Shown: positions 53,424 to 63,748, counted from the stretch's first letter. The stretch: 64,000 nucleotides of DNA from Streptomyces olivaceus (GCF_000721235.1 NZ_JOFH01000014.1:248001-312000), one strand, 5' to 3'. Made by a program: numbers and translations. The notes: a model not told the origin generated them from the sequence alone.

Positions 53424-54149
53424 ATGGCCAGGAAGCGCGGGCGAGGACCAGCCGCACGCAGGCGGCGGGAAGCCATCCTCTGGGGTGGCGCCCTGCTGCT
53501 GGTCACGCTGGTGGTGTCCTGGTCGGCGATCTGGCCGTACCTCGTCGGAGCTGCCGTGCTCGGCGGCCTTGCCACCGGAGCCTGGTGGCTCGTGCGTACG
53601 GACCGGCTCCTTCGCGGCGGGGACCGGCACTGGCGCCGACAGGACGCGATCCAGGTGGGCCGGCGGACCCTGGCCGACATCGACAAGATGTCCGGCACCG
53701 AGTTCGAGGACCTGGTCGCGGCCCTCTGCCGGCGCGACGGCTGCACGGACGTCCGCCGCGTCGGCGGCTCCGGAGACAACGGCGCTGACGTCACCGGCCG
53801 CCTCCCGGACGGCCGCACGATGATCGTTCAGTGCAAGCGCTACGCCACCACCAGCACCATCGCCAGCCGGGAGGTGCGTGACCTCCTCGGCGCGAAGGCC
53901 CACTTCGGCGCCGGTCTGGCCGTCTTCGTCACCACCACCCGCTTCAGCCGCCCCTCCGAGTCCTTCGCCCTGCAGAACGGCATCCTCGCCATCCACCGCG
54001 ACCACCTCGGACTGTGGAACAACGGAGCCACCTTGCAATCCCTGATCACCGTCAACGGATCCGGCCAGGGCGGCCAACGGCACCGAGCCCGCTGGAAGAC
54101 GACGTACGGCACGCCGCCCGGATCAGCACCCCGTCGTCGAGGCGCGTAG
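53424..54149 (+). CDS. Membrane-anchored Mrr-like restriction endonuclease
   Basis: 241 aa. Basic start, two membrane segments (about 18-55: LLLVTLVVSWSAIWPYLVGA, AVLGGLATGAWWLV), then an Mrr_cat domain (about 90-210): MSGTEFEDLVAALCRRDGCT, GDNGADVTGRLPDGRTMIVQ and QCKRY, giving the D-(Q)xK nuclease motif with Glu upstream. Family members cut (often methylated) DNA. ATG 53424 has GGAGGGGG five bases upstream. No methyltransferase is adjacent, so a modification-dependent nuclease is plausible. Confidence 0.88.
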   Translation: MARKRGRGPAARRRREAILWGGALLLVTLVVSWSAIWPYLVGAAVLGGLATGAWWLVRTDRLLRGGDRHWRRQDAIQVGRRTLADIDKMSGTEFEDLVAALCRRDGCTDVRRVGGSGDNGADVTGRLPDGRTMIVQCKRYATTSTIASREVRDLLGAKAHFGAGLAVFVTTTRFSRPSESFALQNGILAIHRDHLGLWNNGATLQSLITVNGSGQGGQRHRARWKTTYGTPPGSAPRRRGA

Positions 54150-54221
54150 CCGCACGGGGAGAAGGCCGTGCATCGTCACGAGGCCCCCCTCCCCGCCGGA
54201 GAACCGCACCACGCCTTGCGG

Positions 54222-54365
54222 CTAGCGCTTCTTGGTCCTCTTCTTCTGCGGCGGGTTCCACTCGCCCCGGTGCAGCTGACAGCGGGGATACCCGATCATC
54301 GCCGGGTTCTGGCACCGCTTGCCGGTCTTGGTGTTGGTCGACCCGCACTTGGCCTGTTTACCCAT
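54222..54365 (-). CDS. 47-aa Cys-rich basic protein, zinc-finger-like
   Basis: ATG 54365 with GGAGG four bases upstream encodes MGKQAKCGSTNTKTGKRCQN, then PAMIGYPRCQLHRGEW and a terminal QKKRTKKR. Cys7, Cys18, Cys29 and His32 are spaced C-x10-C-x10-C-x2-H, a plausible zinc site, and the tail is strongly basic. TAG stop at 54222-54224. Coding is supported by the ribosome site, the Cys/His spacing and codon use. Function unknown; nucleic-acid binding is a guess from charge. Confidence 0.7.
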   Translation of the reverse strand: MGKQAKCGSTNTKTGKRCQNPAMIGYPRCQLHRGEWNPPQKKRTKKR

Positions 54366-54530
54366 TCGTCCTCCTCTGTCCGGTCGGAGGCGTGCCATGC
54401 CGGGCCCATCGTCACGGGTCCGCGCTGCGAACCGCTCTACCTGCGCGCGTATCCGACTGATTCCCGACCCTTCGGGTCCGGATCATGACATTTCGCCAAA
54501 GTCGATCGGTACCAAGGCGGCAACCAGACA

Positions 54531-54570
54531 TGTCGAAGGGCCCCACCGCGAACGGTGGGGCCCTTCGACA
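54531..54570 (-). terminator. Terminator after tRNA-Ser(GGA)
   Basis: Perfect 17-base arms (54531-54547 and 54554-54570), 21 bases past the tRNA on the minus strand. Confidence 0.75.
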
Positions 54571-54591
54571 TCGTGCCCGGTGAGGCACTGG

Positions 54592-54676
54592 CGGAGGATA
54601 CGAGATTCGAACTCGTGAGGGGTTGCCCCCAACACGCTTTCCAAGCGTGCGCCCTAGGCCACTAGGCGAATCCTCC
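54592..54676 (-). tRNA. tRNA-Ser (anticodon GGA)
   Basis: Minus strand: acceptor GGAGGAT/ATCCTCC, discriminator G, anticodon stem CACGC/GCGTG, loop TTGGAAA with GGA at 54640-54642, long variable arm. Reads UCC/UCU. Confidence 0.97.
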
Positions 54677-54754
54677 GCGACGAACATTACATGACGTGGA
54701 GGAGTGCTTGCGAACTCGTTCTGAGGGCCCCGCATCGGGTAACGTGTGGTCCAG

Positions 54755-54838
54755 CCCCTCACGCGGCGCTATCTGACTGAACTCCCCCAGGGCCGGAAGG
54801 CAGCAAGGGTAGGTCGGCTCTGGCGGGTGCGTGGGGGG
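54755..54838 (+). ncRNA. ffs: Small signal recognition particle RNA (4.5S type)
   Basis: Contains the conserved Ffh-binding hairpin around GGGCCGGAAGGCAGCAAGGG (from 54790) with GGAA tetraloop and the asymmetric loop. The ends CCCCTCACGC (54755) and GCGTGGGGGG (54829) pair. A T-rich TCTCTTTT follows at 54841. The position directly before dnaX is classical. Confidence 0.93.
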
Positions 54839-54891
54839 CGTCTCTTTTGGGGGCGGCCCGGTTGTCGGTGGGCGCCTATAACCTCGTATGC

Positions 54892-57174
54892 GTGTCGTCT
54901 CTCGCGCTCTACCGCCGTTACCGCCCGGAGTCCTTCGCCGAGGTCATCGGGCAGGGGCATGTCACCGACCCGCTGCAGCAGGCGCTGCGGAACAACCGGG
55001 TCAATCACGCGTACCTGTTCAGCGGTCCGCGCGGCTGCGGCAAGACGACCAGCGCCCGGATCCTGGCGCGGTGTCTGAACTGCGAGCAGGGCCCCACGCC
55101 CACGCCGTGCGGCGAGTGCCAGTCGTGCCGCGACCTCGCGCGGAACGGGCCGGGGTCGATCGACGTCATCGAGATCGACGCCGCCTCCCACGGCGGTGTG
55201 GACGACGCCCGTGACCTGCGCGAGAAGGCCTTCTTCGGGCCCGCCTCCAGCCGGTACAAGATCTACATCATCGACGAGGCCCACATGGTCTCCCCGCAGG
55301 GCTTCAACGCCCTGCTGAAGGTCGTCGAGGAGCCGCCGGAGCACCTCAAGTTCATCTTCGCGACCACCGAGCCCGAGAAGGTCATCGGGACCATCCGGTC
55401 GCGGACCCACCACTACCCGTTCCGGCTCGTGCCGCCCGGCACCCTGCGCGACTACCTCGCCGAGGTGTGCGGCAGGGAGGGGATCGCGGTCGACGAGGGC
55501 GTGCTGCCGCTGGTCGTGAGGGCCGGTGCGGGGTCCGTGCGTGACTCCATGTCCGTCATGGACCAGCTGCTCGCGGGTGCCGGTGCCGACGGTGTGACGT
55601 ACGACATGACCACCGCCCTGCTCGGCTACACGGACGCTTCGCTGCTCGACTCCGTCGTCGAGTCGTTCGTCTCCGGGGACGGCTCCGCCGCCTTCGGGGT
55701 CGTGGACCGGGTGATCGAGGGGGGCAACGATCCGCGGCGCTTCGTCACCGACCTGCTGGAGCGCCTGCGTGACCTGGTGATCCTCGCCGCCGTGCCCGAC
55801 GCTGCCGAGAAGGGCCTGATCGACGCTCCCGCGGACGTCGTCGAGCGGATGCAGGAGCAGGCCAGGTCGTTCGGCGCCGCCGAGCTGAGCCGGGCCGCCG
55901 ACATCGTCAACGAAGGACTCACCGAGATGCGCGGCGCCCACTCGCCGCGCCTCCAGATGGAGCTGATCTGCGCCCGCGTGCTGCTGCCCGCCGCGTACGG
56001 CGACGAGCGGTCCGTCATGGCCCGGCTGGACCGGATCGAGCGAGGGGTGCAGTTCTCCGCGGGCACGGGCGCGCCCGCCGTGGGGTACGTGCCGGGGCCC
56101 GAGGCGCATGCCGGGGGCGGCGGGGTCCCGGGGAGCGGTGGGGGCGGTGCGGCTCCCGAGGCCGCGGTTCCGCCCGGGGGCGGGCCTGCGGCGGCCCGGG
56201 CGGCGGTGCGGAATCCCGGTTCCGGTGCCGGTGCCGGTGGGGCCTCTTCCGAGGCGGGGGGCGTGCCTGCTCCGGCGGCCCCTGCCCCCGCTCCGGCCCC
56301 TGCCGCTGCGCCCGCTCCTGCCCCTGCTCCTGACGTCCCTCCCGCCGCGGCGCCTTCCTCGGCGCCCGCGCCCGGTGCCTGGCCGGCCGCTGCGCCCGCG
56401 GGGGGTGGACGCCGGCCCGGCGGATGGCCGACCGCGGCTCCGGCGGGCGGCGGACAGCCACGTACGCCGGCCGCTCCCGGGCCCGCCCCGGCCCAGGCAC
56501 CGGCTGCCCAGGCGCCCGCGCCGGCCGCTGCCGCCCCGGCGCCCGCCTCTCCGCCGCCGGGGGCCGGGGTCGACCCCCGCCAGATCTGGCCCAACATCCT
56601 GGAGGCGGTCAAGAACCGCCGCCGCTTCACCTGGATCCTGCTCAGCCAGAACGCCCAGGTGACCGGCTTCGACGGCTCCTCCCTCCAGATCGGCTTCGTC
56701 AACGCCGGCGCCCGCGACAACTTCGTGAGCAGCGGCAGCGAGGACGTGCTGCGGGCGGCCCTGGCCGAGCAGTTCAACGTGCAGTGGAAGATCGAGGCGG
56801 TCGTCGACCCCTCCGGCGGCTCGGCCCCTCCGCCTCCCTCGGGCCCCCCCGGCGGCGGTGGCTTCGGGGGTGCCGGTGGCTACGGCGGTGGCGGTTACGG
56901 CGGTGGAGGCGGCGGCGCTCCCGCCCAGCGGCCGTCCGCGCCGGCGTCCCCGGCACCGCCCCAGGCTGCCGCGCCCTCCGCGCCGGAATCCCGGTCGGCT
57001 CCGGCGGCCGCCCCCGCCCCCCAGCGGCAGGCTCCCGAGCGGCGCTCGGTCTCCATCGAGGAGGACATTCCCGAGGACGACGATCCGGACCTCGACGAGT
57101 CGGCCCTCTCCGGCAGGGAACTGCTGGTCCGCGAACTGGGTGCGACGGTGGTCGAGGAGATCGCCCACGAGTAG
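54892..57174 (+). CDS. dnaX: DNA polymerase III subunit gamma/tau
   Basis: 760 aa. [20 protein letters not shown] opens; Walker [16 protein letters not shown]; four-Cys zinc module [19 protein letters not shown]; Walker [14 protein letters not shown]-type arginine in [10 protein letters not shown]. After domain III (to about 390) come two long Ala/Pro/Gly-rich linkers around a conserved tau-like domain (about 560-640: [20 protein letters not shown]). Clamp loader ATPase. GTG 54892 is the start that gives the conserved N-terminus; TATAAC ends nine bases before it. Confidence 0.96.
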   Translation: MSSLALYRRYRPESFAEVIGQGHVTDPLQQALRNNRVNHAYLFSGPRGCGKTTSARILARCLNCEQGPTPTPCGECQSCRDLARNGPGSIDVIEIDAASHGGVDDARDLREKAFFGPASSRYKIYIIDEAHMVSPQGFNALLKVVEEPPEHLKFIFATTEPEKVIGTIRSRTHHYPFRLVPPGTLRDYLAEVCGREGIAVDEGVLPLVVRAGAGSVRDSMSVMDQLLAGAGADGVTYDMTTALLGYTDASLLDSVVESFVSGDGSAAFGVVDRVIEGGNDPRRFVTDLLERLRDLVILAAVPDAAEKGLIDAPADVVERMQEQARSFGAAELSRAADIVNEGLTEMRGAHSPRLQMELICARVLLPAAYGDERSVMARLDRIERGVQFSAGTGAPAVGYVPGPEAHAGGGGVPGSGGGGAAPEAAVPPGGGPAAARAAVRNPGSGAGAGGASSEAGGVPAPAAPAPAPAPAAAPAPAPAPDVPPAAAPSSAPAPGAWPAAAPAGGGRRPGGWPTAAPAGGGQPRTPAAPGPAPAQAPAAQAPAPAAAAPAPASPPPGAGVDPRQIWPNILEAVKNRRRFTWILLSQNAQVTGFDGSSLQIGFVNAGARDNFVSSGSEDVLRAALAEQFNVQWKIEAVVDPSGGSAPPPPSGPPGGGGFGGAGGYGGGGYGGGGGGAPAQRPSAPASPAPPQAAAPSAPESRSAPAAAPAPQRQAPERRSVSIEEDIPEDDDPDLDESALSGRELLVRELGATVVEEIAHE

Positions 57175-57265
57175 GGCGAGCGGGCTGGCTGTGTTGGAGG
57201 AACGTACGGGTGCGGTCGGGCCCGGCCTTCGGAAGCCCGCACAAAACGGCCCGGCCCGTTCCCAT

Positions 57266-57271
57266 TAGGCT
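57266..57271 (+). promoter_or_regulatory. -10 box TAGGCT of purD
   Basis: Lies seven bases before the purD GTG, which would make the mRNA leaderless. Confidence 0.45.
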
Positions 57272-57278
57272 GAACCCC

Positions 57279-58532
57279 GTGAAGGTCCTTGTCATCGGCG
57301 GCGGCGCCCGCGAACACGCCCTGTGCCGTTCCCTGTCCCTCGACCCCGACGTCACCGCGCTGCACTGCGCCCCCGGCAACGCCGGTATCGCCGAGGTCGC
57401 CGAACTGCACCAGGTCGACGCCCTCGACGGCGCGGCCGTCACCGCGCTGGCCACCCGGCTCGGTGCCGAACTGGTCGTGGTCGGGCCGGAGGCGCCCCTC
57501 GTCGCCGGGGTCGCCGACGCCGTACGCGAGGCGGGCATCCCGGCCTTCGGCCCCTCGGGGCAGGCCGCGCGGCTGGAGGGGTCCAAGGCCTTCGCCAAGG
57601 ACGTCATGGCCGGTGCCGGTGTTCCCACGGCGCGTTCCTACGTCTGTACGACGTCCGACGAGGTCGACGCGGCCCTCGACGCCTTCGGCGCCCCCTACGT
57701 CGTCAAGGACGACGGACTGGCCGCCGGCAAGGGCGTCGTGGTCACCGACGACGTCGAGGCGGCCCGCGCGCACGCGGCGGCCTGCGACCGCGTCGTCATC
57801 GAGGAGTACCTGGACGGCCCCGAGGTCTCCCTCTTCGCCGTCACCGACGGCGAGAACGTCCGCCCGCTCCAGCCCGCCCAGGACTTCAAGCGCGCCCTCG
57901 ACGGCGACGAGGGCCCCAACACCGGCGGCATGGGCGCGTACTCGCCGCTGCCGTGGGCGGACCCCAAGCTGGTCGACGAGGTCGTGCAGCACGTGCTCCA
58001 GCCGACCGTGGACGAGATGCGCCGCCGCGGCACCCCGTTCTCCGGCCTGCTGTACGCCGGTCTGGCGATCACCTCGCGCGGCGTCCGGGTGATCGAGTTC
58101 AACGCCCGCTTCGGCGACCCCGAGACCCAGGTCGTGCTGGCCCGCCTCAAGACGCCGCTCGCCGGGCTGCTGATGGCCGCCGCCACCGGCAACCTCGCCG
58201 ACCTGGAGCCCCTGCGCTGGAGCGAGGACGCCGCCGTCACCGTGGTCGTCGCCTCCCACAACTACCCCGGCACCCCGCGCACCGGCGACCCCGTCACCGG
58301 CCTCGACGCGGTGGCCGCCGAGGACGCGCCGCACGCCTACGTGCTGCACGCCGGCACCCGCACCGAGGGCGGCGCCGTCGTCAGCGCCGGGGGCCGCGTC
58401 CTGTCCGTCACGGCCACCGGGGCCGACCTCACCGAGGCCCGCGACCGCGCCTACCGGGCCGTCTCCCGCATCGGGCTCGACGGTTCGCAGCACCGTACGG
58501 ACATCGCGGCGAAGGCCGCCGCCGACGCCTGA
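57279..58532 (+). CDS. purD: Phosphoribosylamine-glycine ligase
   Basis: 417 aa, full length. [20 protein letters not shown] opens; ATP-grasp elements [36 protein letters not shown] and [20 protein letters not shown] carry the nucleotide and Mg ligands. Second step of purine synthesis, making GAR. purC follows 4.3 kb downstream on the same strand with two unrelated-looking genes between. A hairpin terminator follows. Confidence 0.97.
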   Translation: MKVLVIGGGAREHALCRSLSLDPDVTALHCAPGNAGIAEVAELHQVDALDGAAVTALATRLGAELVVVGPEAPLVAGVADAVREAGIPAFGPSGQAARLEGSKAFAKDVMAGAGVPTARSYVCTTSDEVDAALDAFGAPYVVKDDGLAAGKGVVVTDDVEAARAHAAACDRVVIEEYLDGPEVSLFAVTDGENVRPLQPAQDFKRALDGDEGPNTGGMGAYSPLPWADPKLVDEVVQHVLQPTVDEMRRRGTPFSGLLYAGLAITSRGVRVIEFNARFGDPETQVVLARLKTPLAGLLMAAATGNLADLEPLRWSEDAAVTVVVASHNYPGTPRTGDPVTGLDAVAAEDAPHAYVLHAGTRTEGGAVVSAGGRVLSVTATGADLTEARDRAYRAVSRIGLDGSQHRTDIAAKAAADA

Positions 58533-58569
58533 GCCCGCCCCGCGGGACGCGTCCGCGCACCTCACCGCG

Positions 58570-58615
58570 CAGGCCCCGGTTCCTGGAGCACACGCTCCTC
58601 GGGAACCGGGGCCTG
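58570..58615 (+). terminator. Terminator after purD
   Basis: Perfect 14-base arms (58570-58583 and 58602-58615) with an 18-base loop containing a small secondary stem. The rest of the 318-bp gap to 58850 shows no gene. Confidence 0.7.
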
Positions 58616-58850
58616 ACCCTTGCTGTCTGTCATCCACCTTTCCCCAAAGCCATTCCATCGAGTGACCGATGGGCCATACGGCTGACGAGCGTGGGGGCCC
58701 CAACTATGGTGCCGCGCAAGCATTCCGGCACTTGGCCCACCGGCATTGCGATGTCAGTGCCGGGTGCCACAGTGGGGGAGTGAGCAGGAGCAGCAGCGCA
58801 GCAGGACAGCCCGTGCGGACAGGACAGCGATGAAGGGGTGAGGTCCGGCC

Positions 58851-61013
58851 GTGACCGGTACCGGTGGTGAGGAGATGGGCGTGCAGGCCGCACGCTCCCG
58901 GGCGCTGGCGGTACTGCGCGTGCGCAGTCGCGCGCTGGCCGTCGCCCTGCTGCCGGCTGCCGCCGCCGTGATCCTGCTCGCGGGCGGTGCCACCGGGCAT
59001 CTCACGGGCGGGGTGTGGGACGCCCTGCGCTGGGTCGTGTCCGGCCTCGCGCTCCTCGTGCTGGCGGCCGCCGCGGCCGTCGCCCTGGTCGTGGCCCGCG
59101 CCCGGCCCGCAGTGACCCCCACGGTCACGGTCGACGAGGAGTCGGCGCCGGACCTCTACGGGATGGTGCGCGACCTGGCCGACCGGCTCGACGTTCCCGC
59201 CCCCTCCGCCATAGCGCTCACCCCGGACTGCGACAGCTGGCTGGAGGACCGCACCCACCCGGCCCACGGCCGCCCGCCACCCGCGTCCGAATCGGCAGGA
59301 GCGACCCTTCCGGGCGGACCCGCCCCACGCCGTGGCGACGCCGCGCCCGTCCTGGTCATCGGTTCACCCTTCCTCTGGTGGATGCGCGTCGGCGAGCTGC
59401 GCGCCGTCCTCGCCCCGGTCGTCGCCGGTACGGGGCCCTCGGCACACCCGGACATAGCCGCGGCCCGGCGCTTCATACGGGGCCTGGACGCCGCGGCGGC
59501 GGTGGTCTCGGCGGGCGGCCGGCGCGGCCCGCTCTCCCGTGCGGTGCACGGAGGCCTCGGCCGGGTCGTACGGCTCCTGCTGCGCGGCTGCCGCGTGCAT
59601 GCGGCGGAGATGGAGCGCGGGGTCGCCTGGGCCGCCGCCGAGCGTGCACAGGCTGTGGACTACGGAGTGCGGATCGTCGCGCAGGAGCAGGTCGGACTGG
59701 CCTACGCGGGCTGGGACCGGCTGCTGACCCGGGTGGCGCTGCCCGCCTGGCGGATGGGCCGGTGGCCCGCACGGCTGGACGTGGGCGTCGTCGCCGCCCT
59801 CACGGAGCTGTCCCGGCGGGACCGGCTGGCCGAGGGCTTCGCCTCGCGGCTGGGCGAGCGTCCGGCCTGCGACCTGCTGGAGGAGCCCGGGGCGATGGAC
59901 GAGGCGGTCTCGCTCCTGGCCGCGCGCCTCTTCCACGGCGGGCCCTCCGGCGCGAGCCCCGACTGGTCGCCGGTGGGCTGGGACGACTACCCGGAAGAGG
60001 TCGTCGACCGGACCTGGCGCACGGACGCCGCCCGTCTCCACCGCGTACTGGACGCCCTGGGCGTCCGCCGCGCCGCCGGGCACACGGCCCCGGGCACGGG
60101 CGGCCCGACCCTGGCCCGCGTCCTGGACCACCTCACGACCCCGGCCGACGAGGCTTCCCCGGGCGCCCTGCCGACCCCGGACCCCGCGGCAGCCCCGGAC
60201 CCCGCGACAGCTCCGGGCGCCGCGCCGACCCGGGCCCACGCGGCGGAGCCCGCGGAGCCTGTCTGGCGCGCCGAGCCCCCGGGGTCCGCCGAGCCCGCCG
60301 GGGGAGACGGCACCGTCACCCGGACGGGCAGCCCGGCCGACGCCGCTCCCCACCGGCCGCCCGCCCCGGCCTACGGCGATCACGACACCCACGGCGGCCA
60401 CCTCGCCACGCACCCGCATGTCGCGCAGCCGGACGCCGCGCACCTGGAAGCCGACCTCCCCGGCGGCGACAGCGACGATCCCCCCGGCCACCGAAGGGCT
60501 ACCCCCGCCGCCCCCGCCGCAGCTGCCGCCGTCGACGAGGCCGTCGACGAGGCCGATGACGACGACCTCGCCGGTACCACGGCCCGCGGTGCCGCCCTGG
60601 CCGCCGGGCTCAGTGCGCAGCTGGCCCGCGAGGAGGCGGAGGCGTCGGTCACCGGAGCCGGAGCGCCGGACGCGCCCCCGGCGGCTGCCGCACCGACCGC
60701 CGGACCGGCCCCCGACCCCGCGCTCTGGGACGACCGGGCGCTCCCTCTCCTCCCCCTCCAACCTCCGCGCACCGGCCGTGAGATCCTCACCGCCCACGTC
60801 ACCGCGATGGTGTGCTGCGCGGCGATGGACACCGCGGGCGCGGTCCCGGGCCTCGACTGGCTCGACGGGCCGTCGCTCCTGTTCGACGGTGTCCGCGCCG
60901 CCGACCTGGCCCCCAGCGTGCTGACCCTCGTCGAGACCGGTGACCCGGGGCCGCTGCGCACCTGGATGACCGAGCTGGGCATACGCCCGGAGAAACCGGT
61001 ACGCCTGGTCTGA
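58851..61013 (+). CDS. Membrane protein with degenerate M48-like peptidase region
   Basis: 720 aa from GTG 58851 (GGGGTGAGG upstream). Two membrane segments (about 25-50 and 60-85) precede a region with the layout of an M48 peptidase: PVLVIGSPFLWWMRVGELRA, then VLAPVVAG where active enzymes have AHELGH. Thus the zinc-binding HExxH is lost. A 200-residue Pro/Ala/His linker (about 420-615) precedes a conserved C-terminal domain (TGREILTAHVTAMVCCAAMD). A pseudo-protease with a scaffolding role is inferred. Confidence 0.7.
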   Translation: MTGTGGEEMGVQAARSRALAVLRVRSRALAVALLPAAAAVILLAGGATGHLTGGVWDALRWVVSGLALLVLAAAAAVALVVARARPAVTPTVTVDEESAPDLYGMVRDLADRLDVPAPSAIALTPDCDSWLEDRTHPAHGRPPPASESAGATLPGGPAPRRGDAAPVLVIGSPFLWWMRVGELRAVLAPVVAGTGPSAHPDIAAARRFIRGLDAAAAVVSAGGRRGPLSRAVHGGLGRVVRLLLRGCRVHAAEMERGVAWAAAERAQAVDYGVRIVAQEQVGLAYAGWDRLLTRVALPAWRMGRWPARLDVGVVAALTELSRRDRLAEGFASRLGERPACDLLEEPGAMDEAVSLLAARLFHGGPSGASPDWSPVGWDDYPEEVVDRTWRTDAARLHRVLDALGVRRAAGHTAPGTGGPTLARVLDHLTTPADEASPGALPTPDPAAAPDPATAPGAAPTRAHAAEPAEPVWRAEPPGSAEPAGGDGTVTRTGSPADAAPHRPPAPAYGDHDTHGGHLATHPHVAQPDAAHLEADLPGGDSDDPPGHRRATPAAPAAAAAVDEAVDEADDDDLAGTTARGAALAAGLSAQLAREEAEASVTGAGAPDAPPAAAAPTAGPAPDPALWDDRALPLLPLQPPRTGREILTAHVTAMVCCAAMDTAGAVPGLDWLDGPSLLFDGVRAADLAPSVLTLVETGDPGPLRTWMTELGIRPEKPVRLV

Positions 61014-61194
61014 ACCCCCTGGGGAAGCCCCCGAGTCCTCGCCGAACCGGACCCCTTGATTCCTCTTTCGGCCACTTCGCAACGAACAGTGACCGCACGC
61101 GTGCGAGATGTGATGTGCTGGGACCGAATCGCGCACCTGGCGAAGGCGTTCGTCATACGTACGACCACGGGGGCACAAGGGAGGGGACTGTCCC

Positions 61195-62715
61195 ATGGGG
61201 TCCGAGCAGATCCGCCGTTGGGAGTCGGGAGCACTCGCGCACGCCGTGACGGACCCCTTCGGACAGGGACCCGTCCCGTGGCTGCGCGGCGGAGAGACGT
61301 ACTTCGGGGACACCGGTCAGGTCGTCGCCTGGTACGCGGAGCAGGACGCCGCCCTCCCGGACCCCGACGGCACCCCCGGCACGGGCCACCGCGACCGGCG
61401 CACCCGCACGGACACCGGCACCGGCGGCGGTCCCCGTGCCGCCGACGACGTACGCCGCCAGATCAAGGGCTTCACCGCGACCGGGGCCGCCGCTCCCGGC
61501 GAGGCCATCGACTTCCACATCACCGTCGATCCGCCGCAGCAGTTCAGCGTCGACGTCTACCGGATAGGCCACTACGGGGGCGACGGCGCCGCCAAGATCA
61601 CCACCAGCCCCCGCCTGGCCGGCATCGTCCAGCCCACGCCGCTCACCGCCGACCGCACCGTCTCCTGCCACCACTGGTGGCTGTCCTGGCGGCTCCAGAT
61701 CCCCTCGTACTGGAACATCGGCGCCTACGTGGCCGTCCTCACCACCGCCGACGGCTACCGCTCCCACGTGCCGTTCACCGTCCGCGACAGCCACCCCGCC
61801 GACCTGCTCCTGCTGCTGCCGGACATCACCTGGCAGGCGTACAACCTCTACCCCGAGGACGGCCGTACCGGCGCCAGCCTCTACCACGCCTGGGACGACG
61901 AGGGCCGGCTGCTCGGCGAGGCGGACGCCGCGACGACCGTGTCCTTCGACCGCCCCTACGCCGGTGCCGGCCTGCCGCTCCACGTCGGCCACGCCTACGA
62001 CTTCATCCGCTTCGCCGAGCGCTACGGCTACGACGTCGCCTACGCCGACGCCCGCGACCTGCACTCCGGCCGCATCGACCCGACCCGCTACCGGGGCCTG
62101 GTCTTCCCCGGCCACGACGAGTACTGGTCCGCCGCCATGCGCCGCACCACCGAGCTGGCCCGCGAACAGGGCACGTCCCTGGTCTTCCTCTCCGCCAACA
62201 CCATGTACTGGCAGGTGGAGCTGGCCCCGTCCCCGTCCGGCGCCCCCGACCGCCTGCTGACCTGCCGCAAGCGCAAGGGTCCCGGCCGTCCCGCGCTGTG
62301 GCGGGAGATCGACCGCCCCGAGCAGCTGCTGCTCGGCATCCAGTACGCCGGCCGCGTTCCCGAACCGCAGCCGATGGTCGTCCGCAACGCCGACCACTGG
62401 CTCTGGGAGGCGACCGGGGCCCGCGAGGGTGACGAGATCGAGAACCTGGTGGCGGGCGAGGCCGACCGCTACTTCCCGCGCACCGCGCTCCCCGACCACG
62501 ACGAACGGGTCCTGCTCGCCCACTCCCCGTACACCGACGTCGACGGCGCCCGGCGCCACCAGGAGACCTCGCTGTACCGGGCGCCGTCGGGCGCCTGGGT
62601 CTTCGCGTCCGGCACCTTCGCCTGGTCCCCGGCCCTGGACCGTCCCGGCCACGTCGACCCGCGCGTCCAGCGCGCCACCGCCAACCTCCTGGACCGCATC
62701 TGCAAACGGGACTGA
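61195..62715 (+). CDS. DMFase-beta-like protein (N,N-dimethylformamidase large-subunit C-terminal domain)
   Basis: 506 aa, no signal peptide. A beta-sandwich segment (QIKGFTATGAAAPGEAIDFH, VDVYRIGHYGGDGA) precedes blocks typical of the DMFase beta C-terminal domain (ITWQAYNLYPEDGRTGASLY, DFIRFAERYGYDVAYADARD, VFPGHDEYWS, NTMYWQVEL). GGGAGGGG lies eight bases before ATG 61195. Widespread in Streptomyces, without an established substrate; no small alpha subunit gene is next to it. Confidence 0.82.
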   Translation: MGSEQIRRWESGALAHAVTDPFGQGPVPWLRGGETYFGDTGQVVAWYAEQDAALPDPDGTPGTGHRDRRTRTDTGTGGGPRAADDVRRQIKGFTATGAAAPGEAIDFHITVDPPQQFSVDVYRIGHYGGDGAAKITTSPRLAGIVQPTPLTADRTVSCHHWWLSWRLQIPSYWNIGAYVAVLTTADGYRSHVPFTVRDSHPADLLLLLPDITWQAYNLYPEDGRTGASLYHAWDDEGRLLGEADAATTVSFDRPYAGAGLPLHVGHAYDFIRFAERYGYDVAYADARDLHSGRIDPTRYRGLVFPGHDEYWSAAMRRTTELAREQGTSLVFLSANTMYWQVELAPSPSGAPDRLLTCRKRKGPGRPALWREIDRPEQLLLGIQYAGRVPEPQPMVVRNADHWLWEATGAREGDEIENLVAGEADRYFPRTALPDHDERVLLAHSPYTDVDGARRHQETSLYRAPSGAWVFASGTFAWSPALDRPGHVDPRVQRATANLLDRICKRD

Positions 62716-62818
62716 CCGCGCGAGCGCCCTCCGCCCTCCCCCGGACCGCCCCGCGCGCAGCCCCGCCCCCGACATACGGGAGAATCGACGTACTTGGACA
62801 GAACCACGGGGAGGAACC

Positions 62819-63718
62819 GTGTCCGGATTCGTTGAAAAGCCCGAGCCGCTCCAGGTTCCGGGCCTGGTGCACCTGCACACCGGCAAGGTGCGCGACCTGT
62901 ACCAGAACGAGGCGGGCGACCTCGTGATGGTCGCCAGCGACCGCATCTCCGCCTACGACTGGGTGCTGCCGACCGAGATCCCGGACAAGGGCCGGGTCCT
63001 GACCCGGCTCTCCCTTTGGTGGTTCGAGCAGCTCGCCGACCTGGCCCCGAACCACGTCCTGAGCACCGAGCTGCCCCCCGGCGCCCCCGCCGACTGGGCG
63101 GGCCGCGCCCTGGTCTGCACGTCCCTGCGCATGGTCCCCGTCGAATGCGTCGCCCGCGGCTACCTCACCGGCTCGGGCCTGGCGGAGTACGAGGAGACCC
63201 GCACGGTCTGCGGCCTCGCCCTCCCCGAGGGCCTCGTCGACGGCTCCGAGCTGCCCGCCCCGATCTTCACCCCGGCCACCAAGGCCGAGGTCGGCGAGCA
63301 CGACGAGAACGTCTCCTACGAGGAGGTCGCCCGCCAGGTCGGCACCGAGACCGCGGCCGCCCTGCGCCAGGCCACCCTGGCCGTCTACTCCCGCGCCCGG
63401 GACATCGCCCGGGAGCGCGGCATCGTCCTCGCGGACACCAAGTTCGAGTTCGGCTTCGACGAGGACGGCCTGGTCCTCGCCGACGAGGTGCTCACCCCGG
63501 ACTCCTCCCGTTTCTGGCCGGCCGACCAGTGGCAGCCGGGCCGCGCGCAGCCGTCGTACGACAAGCAGTTCGTGCGGGACTGGCTGACCTCGGCGGAGTC
63601 GGGCTGGGACCGCCGGAGCGAGCAGCCCCCGCCGCCGCTGCCGCAGCAGGTCGTGGACGCCACCCGCGCCAAGTACGTGGAGGCCTACGAGCTGCTGACC
63701 GGCCAGAGCTGGTCGTAA
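62819..63718 (+). CDS. purC: SAICAR synthetase
   Basis: 299 aa. LHTGKVRDLYQNEAGDLVMV, SDRISAYDWVLPTEIPDKGR, VECVARGYLTGSGLAEY and LADTKFEFGF are the family's ATP, metal and substrate motifs. Joins aspartate to CAIR in purine synthesis. GTG 62819 with GGGGAGGAA upstream. A hairpin follows the stop. Confidence 0.97.
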   Translation: MSGFVEKPEPLQVPGLVHLHTGKVRDLYQNEAGDLVMVASDRISAYDWVLPTEIPDKGRVLTRLSLWWFEQLADLAPNHVLSTELPPGAPADWAGRALVCTSLRMVPVECVARGYLTGSGLAEYEETRTVCGLALPEGLVDGSELPAPIFTPATKAEVGEHDENVSYEEVARQVGTETAAALRQATLAVYSRARDIARERGIVLADTKFEFGFDEDGLVLADEVLTPDSSRFWPADQWQPGRAQPSYDKQFVRDWLTSAESGWDRRSEQPPPPLPQQVVDATRAKYVEAYELLTGQSWS

Positions 63719-63748
63719 AGGCAGACGGGCGCCCACGAGCGCACACGA

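Noticed and set aside
54888..54890. ATG 54888 as the dnaX start
   Set aside because: It opens a different frame; the conserved N-terminus begins at GTG 54892.
54769..57168. Long open frame antisense to dnaX
   Set aside because: Same reason; it also runs through the SRP RNA region.
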